Assembly: GCA_900768995.1 (NCBI GenBank)
Contig: CAAGEZ010000013.1
Span: 38,409-102,408, forward strand
DNA length: 64,000 nucleotides
Origin: Oscillospiraceae bacterium
GTDB taxonomy: Bacteria > Bacillota > Clostridia > Oscillospirales > Ruminococcaceae
Direction of reading: 5' to 3'
Each line of letters opens with the position of its first letter. Position 1 is the first letter of the stretch. This document shows, one piece after another, positions 61,746 through 64,000 of the stretch. Below the pieces are notes generated by a model. That model searched no databases. It was not told the origin of the DNA and worked only from the letters and a program-made list of their open reading frames with translations. The position numbers and the translations under genes were made by a program.

Positions 61746-61801
61746 TAACTTTCCCCAAATTTATCTTGCCTTTTATAGGCAAAAATTGCCTGCGAAGGGC
61801 A

Positions 61802-61829
61802 AAAAAACTGCCCCTTCATAGGGGCAAAA
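61802..61829 (-). terminator. Terminator after the degenerate GGDEF gene
   Basis: TGCCCCT pairs with GGGGCA; on the minus strand TTTTTTT follows. Confidence 0.85.
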
Positions 61830-61846
61830 GCGGTTTATCCGATTCA

Positions 61847-63070
61847 TCATATTCTATGGGCAAGGGCTTCCTTTTCGGCACTCTCATACAGTGCCCTTAT
61901 GCTTTCGGCGGCTTCATTCCCGCAGATGCCTATGACTGCTCCCTCATCGGGGCATTTTTCGGCAAATTTTTCACTGCGGTGGATAAAGCTTTCCGCAGTT
62001 CCCGCCGATATGACGGCAAATTCTCTTCTGCCTGTCCTGAAGCAATTTTTTCTTCCGAAAGCTTCCATAAGCCTTATGGCAAAGGTTCGGAGCTGTTCTG
62101 TATCTCCGTCGCCCTCACGCTGTGGAAGAGATGCATACATAACTCCCACCGATTCCCTGCGGCCCTTTGCGTCATATCCGCCGCATATTCCGTCAAAGCA
62201 TTTTCCGTTCCTGATACCTGTTAAAATGTCACTGTCATCAAAATATTTTTCTGCCGCTTTTCGCCTGTCCGCATATTTGTTTCTGCTGTCCGATTCATAA
62301 AGATAAACAAATGCCCTGTCATCACGTCTTGCCACTTTCATTGTCACGGGTCTGAATTTTCCGTCAATGAGCCTATGATATGAAAATTCCGTCTCTCCGT
62401 CGATTTCCAGAAGTCCAAGAAGATTTTTCCTGTCGATAAATCCAAGAAAGCTTTCCCTGTCCTTTTCCGCAATATTTCCCGCAGCCGCAAAGCTTCTGAA
62501 CCACCTTGAAATATCGGGAGCAAGGCTTTCCTCGGTGCTTATCTCGCTGTCGGTCATATAAACGGGCTCGTAAGCCCCGTCTGACACCCTGACACTGACT
62601 ATTTTGAGATATGCGGGTATCACCGATGTGCCGATACTGCTCTTAAAGCTTTCGGGGCAGGTTATGCAGAGCACAGCCCAAGGGTCATCGGCTGAAAAGC
62701 CTTTCGAGGCGATTATCTCGAAATCCACCGTTTCATATTCCTCCAGCACACGGTATCTCAGTCCGTGGAGCACAATCCGCTTGCCGCCCGCCCCTCCCGA
62801 GAGCCTTTCGGAAAGATAATCGGGCTCAAAATATCTGAGGAAATATTCCGCATCATCACTGTGGATAAGCCCCGAAGCCACCGCCCTGTCGGCGTGCTCG
62901 TAAAATGAGCCGACGGCTGATTTGTCAACTGTGTCACGATAGGTCTTTACATAGTGAAACTCCCCTGTGAACACATTGACTTTGACCACTTTAAGGTAAT
63001 TTTCAAACAGAATGGGCAGCTCCGCAGGCCTTTTCCCCCGCTCTCCCATTCTTCTGAGCAAAACTGTCAT
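61847..63070 (-). CDS. Degenerate GGDEF protein with two PAS-like domains
   Basis: About 407 residues from ATG 63070, chosen over 63088 because AAGGAGG ends 5 bases upstream. Two similar segments (about 25-125 and 160-255), each starting with (Y/S)LK-V-V-V and containing YEPVYMTDSE-like strands, resemble PAS or GAF sensors. The C-terminal part (from DDSDILTGIRNGKCFDG) has the GGDEF fold pattern, but the active-site loop reads GRREF, so cyclase activity is doubtful. No transmembrane segment. Probably a signalling protein that binds rather than makes nucleotide. Confidence 0.6.
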   Translation of the reverse strand: MTVLLRRMGERGKRPAELPILFENYLKVVKVNVFTGEFHYVKTYRDTVDKSAVGSFYEHADRAVASGLIHSDDAEYFLRYFEPDYLSERLSGGAGGKRIVLHGLRYRVLEEYETVDFEIIASKGFSADDPWAVLCITCPESFKSSIGTSVIPAYLKIVSVRVSDGAYEPVYMTDSEISTEESLAPDISRWFRSFAAAGNIAEKDRESFLGFIDRKNLLGLLEIDGETEFSYHRLIDGKFRPVTMKVARRDDRAFVYLYESDSRNKYADRRKAAEKYFDDSDILTGIRNGKCFDGICGGYDAKGRRESVGVMYASLPQREGDGDTEQLRTFAIRLMEAFGRKNCFRTGRREFAVISAGTAESFIHRSEKFAEKCPDEGAVIGICGNEAAESIRALYESAEKEALAHRI

Positions 63071-63117
63071 AACACCCTCCTTTTTCATTTTCTTGATTTT
63101 TCACAAAATCTATATAC

Positions 63118-63146
63118 ATTATACTCTTTTGTCACACTTTTGTCAA
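63118..63146 (-). promoter_or_regulatory. Promoter of the degenerate GGDEF gene
   Basis: Minus strand TTGACA (63146-63141), 17 bases, TATAAT (63123-63118). Confidence 0.85.
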
Positions 63147-63246
63147 ATAACAATTTGTTATGAATTGTCAACTTCGCAAATTTTATCACTACTGCCATAT
63201 CATTGCACGCAGATTGTGTATTTTCGCCTAATTTTCCGAAAAGCTA

Positions 63247-63275
63247 TTTACAAACGAGCTTTGATATGTTATAAT
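63247..63275 (+). promoter_or_regulatory. Promoter of tRNA-Pro
   Basis: TTTACA 63247-63252, 17 bases, TATAAT 63270-63275. Confidence 0.8.
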
Positions 63276-63284
63276 AGAATTTAC

Positions 63285-63361
63285 CGAGGTGTGGCTCAGT
63301 TTGGTAGAGCGCTTCGTTCGGGACGAAGAGGCCGTGGGTTCGAGTCCCGTCACCTCGACCA
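63285..63361 (+). tRNA. tRNA-Pro (CGG)
   Basis: Acceptor CGAGGTG/CACCTCG, anticodon stem CTTCG/CGAAG with loop TTCGGGA, T-loop TTCGAGT, encoded CCA. 77 bases. Confidence 0.96.
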
Positions 63362-63364
63362 TTT

Positions 63365-63410
63365 AAAAATCCGCTAAAGCTCGTAACATAGCGAACTTTA
63401 GTGGATTTTC
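63365..63410 (+). terminator. Terminator after tRNA-Pro
   Basis: AAAATCCGCTAAAG pairs with CTTTAGTGGATTTT with one G-T pair; T-rich tail follows. Confidence 0.8.
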
Positions 63411-63641
63411 CTTTTGCTTTAAATTTGCTTTTTTACACTTTTTTTCTGCTTTTTTAAAAAAGGGTTGCAAATCAGTTGCAAAGCTAAATTTATTAGCCCT
63501 TTCGCTTGCCAAAATATTTTCCGCAAATAGTCCTTTGTGCAAAATCATCTTTTATATTATTCACAATTTTAAACATTTATTTTGTGCAAATGCACAAACT
63601 TATCCAATAACGATTATTTTTTTATCAAAACTCATAAACAC
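63411..63641. other. A+T-rich stretch between tRNA-Pro and the edge lysin
   Basis: No gene is apparent. It contains GGTTGCAAATCAGTTGCAAA, a 10-base GTTGCAAA-type direct repeat near 63467-63482, and an 18-base palindrome. Such A+T-rich tracts next to tRNA genes are common places for integrated elements, and a phage-type lysin follows, so this may be an element boundary. Confidence 0.45.
63581..63598. promoter_or_regulatory. 18-base palindrome, operator-like
   Basis: TTTGTGCA-AA-TGCACAAA, with a half-site TTTGTGCAAAA nearby at about 63534. Size and symmetry fit a dimeric repressor site. Confidence 0.45.
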
Positions 63642-63682
63642 AAAAAACCTCCCGCCGATTCAGCCGAACCGACGGGAGTTTG
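63642..63682 (-). terminator. Terminator after the right-edge lysin
   Basis: CTCCCGTCGGTT pairs with a near-complement around a CGGCTG loop on the minus strand, followed by GGTTTTTTG. Confidence 0.75.
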
Positions 63683-63684
63683 AT

Positions 63685-64000
63685 TTACATAACCTTTACA
63701 AACGCCCCGGGATACTTTTTCTTAACCTCCGAAAGATAAGTCTCCGCATTATCCCGAGACTTAAACGCCCCGACCTGAACATAAAACATCTGATTGCTCT
63801 CAGTAGCGCTTGCAGTAAACATCTTCCTGAAACGCTTCCCCCCCCCCAAGCTCAGATTCGGAATGCACCCACATAGCAGGGCAAAGCTTGCCCGTCACCT
63901 GATGATGCATAATAACGTGATCCGCAGGAATGTTGTACTCCTGCATCAGATACTTGACCAGCTCCGCCGCAAGCGTGAGCTCCGAATCGGTGAAATACCA
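63685..64000 (-). pseudogene. Second amidase-SPOR lysin, partial, interrupted at a G10 tract
   Basis: The window ends inside the gene. From base 64000 on the minus strand the frame reads WYFTDSELTLAAELVKYLMQ and later VIMHHQVTGKLCPAMWVH, with His and Cys that match the zinc ligands of the first lysin. At the ten-G run (63838-63847) the frame goes to EAFQEDVYCKRY and stops. With nine Gs (or one fewer) it continues into a SPOR tail (MFYVQVGAFKSRDNAETYLS) that ends at TAA 63685. So the amidase and SPOR parts are in different frames as read. Confidence 0.75.

Noticed and set aside
1..64000. CRISPR array
   Set aside because: No regularly spaced identical repeats of 25-40 bases; the only tandem repeats are coding (17771-18064 and 46765-47110).

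Overview
The window looks like a chromosome segment of an anaerobic, low-to-mid GC Firmicute of the Oscillospiraceae (Ruminococcus-like) type. The reasons are the RNase J, GdpP and L9 order, the conserved yabP-yabQ-divIC-yabR sporulation/division cluster, Rex, pyruvate formate-lyase with its activase, a 2-oxoacid:ferredoxin oxidoreductase, near-consensus TTGACA/17/TATAAT promoters, and AGGAGG ribosome binding sites. The genus is an inference from gene content and style; no 16S rRNA gene is present.

Layout. 1-13.3 kb (+): end of a U32 protein, a small DUF4321 membrane protein, a candidate structured RNA behind a perfect promoter, then RNase J with a long disordered N-terminus, c-di-AMP phosphodiesterase GdpP, a SUFU-domain protein, L9, DnaB, TilS, Hpt and FtsH. 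13.4-22.4 kb (-): a small anchored lipoprotein-like protein, then a pyruvate formate-lyase operon in which the glycyl-radical domain is a separate 80-residue gene, followed by activase; then a 1588-residue helical-repeat protein with a proline/alanine-rich linker and terminal zinc ribbon. 22.6-23.1 kb: tRNA-His, tRNA-Arg and tRNA-Gly on the minus strand. 23.4-28.4 kb (+): aconitase, two paralogous small membrane proteins, a DUF3795 protein, NADP-isocitrate dehydrogenase, and Rex. 28.5-37.2 kb (+): an unknown protein, a MoxR/DUF58/transglutaminase set, an RluA-type pseudouridine synthase and a chemotaxis receptor.

37.2-49 kb is the accessory part. A convergent module resembling a type I toxin-antitoxin locus (27-residue hydrophobic peptide, opposing small RNA, shared terminator) lies beside a promoter region with repeated GAAC-N4-GTTT and ATGTTCCGA elements. 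Then come about 11 kb of co-oriented phage genes: zinc-ribbon protein, terminase, portal, scaffold, capsid, connectors, tail/hub-like proteins, fibre, holin, amidase. There is no integrase, repressor, replication gene or recognisable tape measure, and the capsid gene is split by a G6 tract. A tRNA-Leu closes the segment. This is either a decayed prophage or a domesticated particle-forming element.

49.3-64 kb: an FtsA-like actin-fold protein; a minus-strand operon of a FakA-like kinase, a P-loop ATPase and a four-subunit 2-oxoacid:ferredoxin oxidoreductase; the yabP-yabQ-divIC-yabR cluster; an isochorismatase-like hydrolase; SecDF; a degenerate GGDEF protein; tRNA-Pro; and at the right edge the end of a second amidase-SPOR lysin interrupted at a G10 tract. 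Aconitase, isocitrate dehydrogenase and the ferredoxin oxidoreductase together could form the oxidative branch to 2-oxoglutarate and onward; Rex and Pfl fit a fermentative redox economy.
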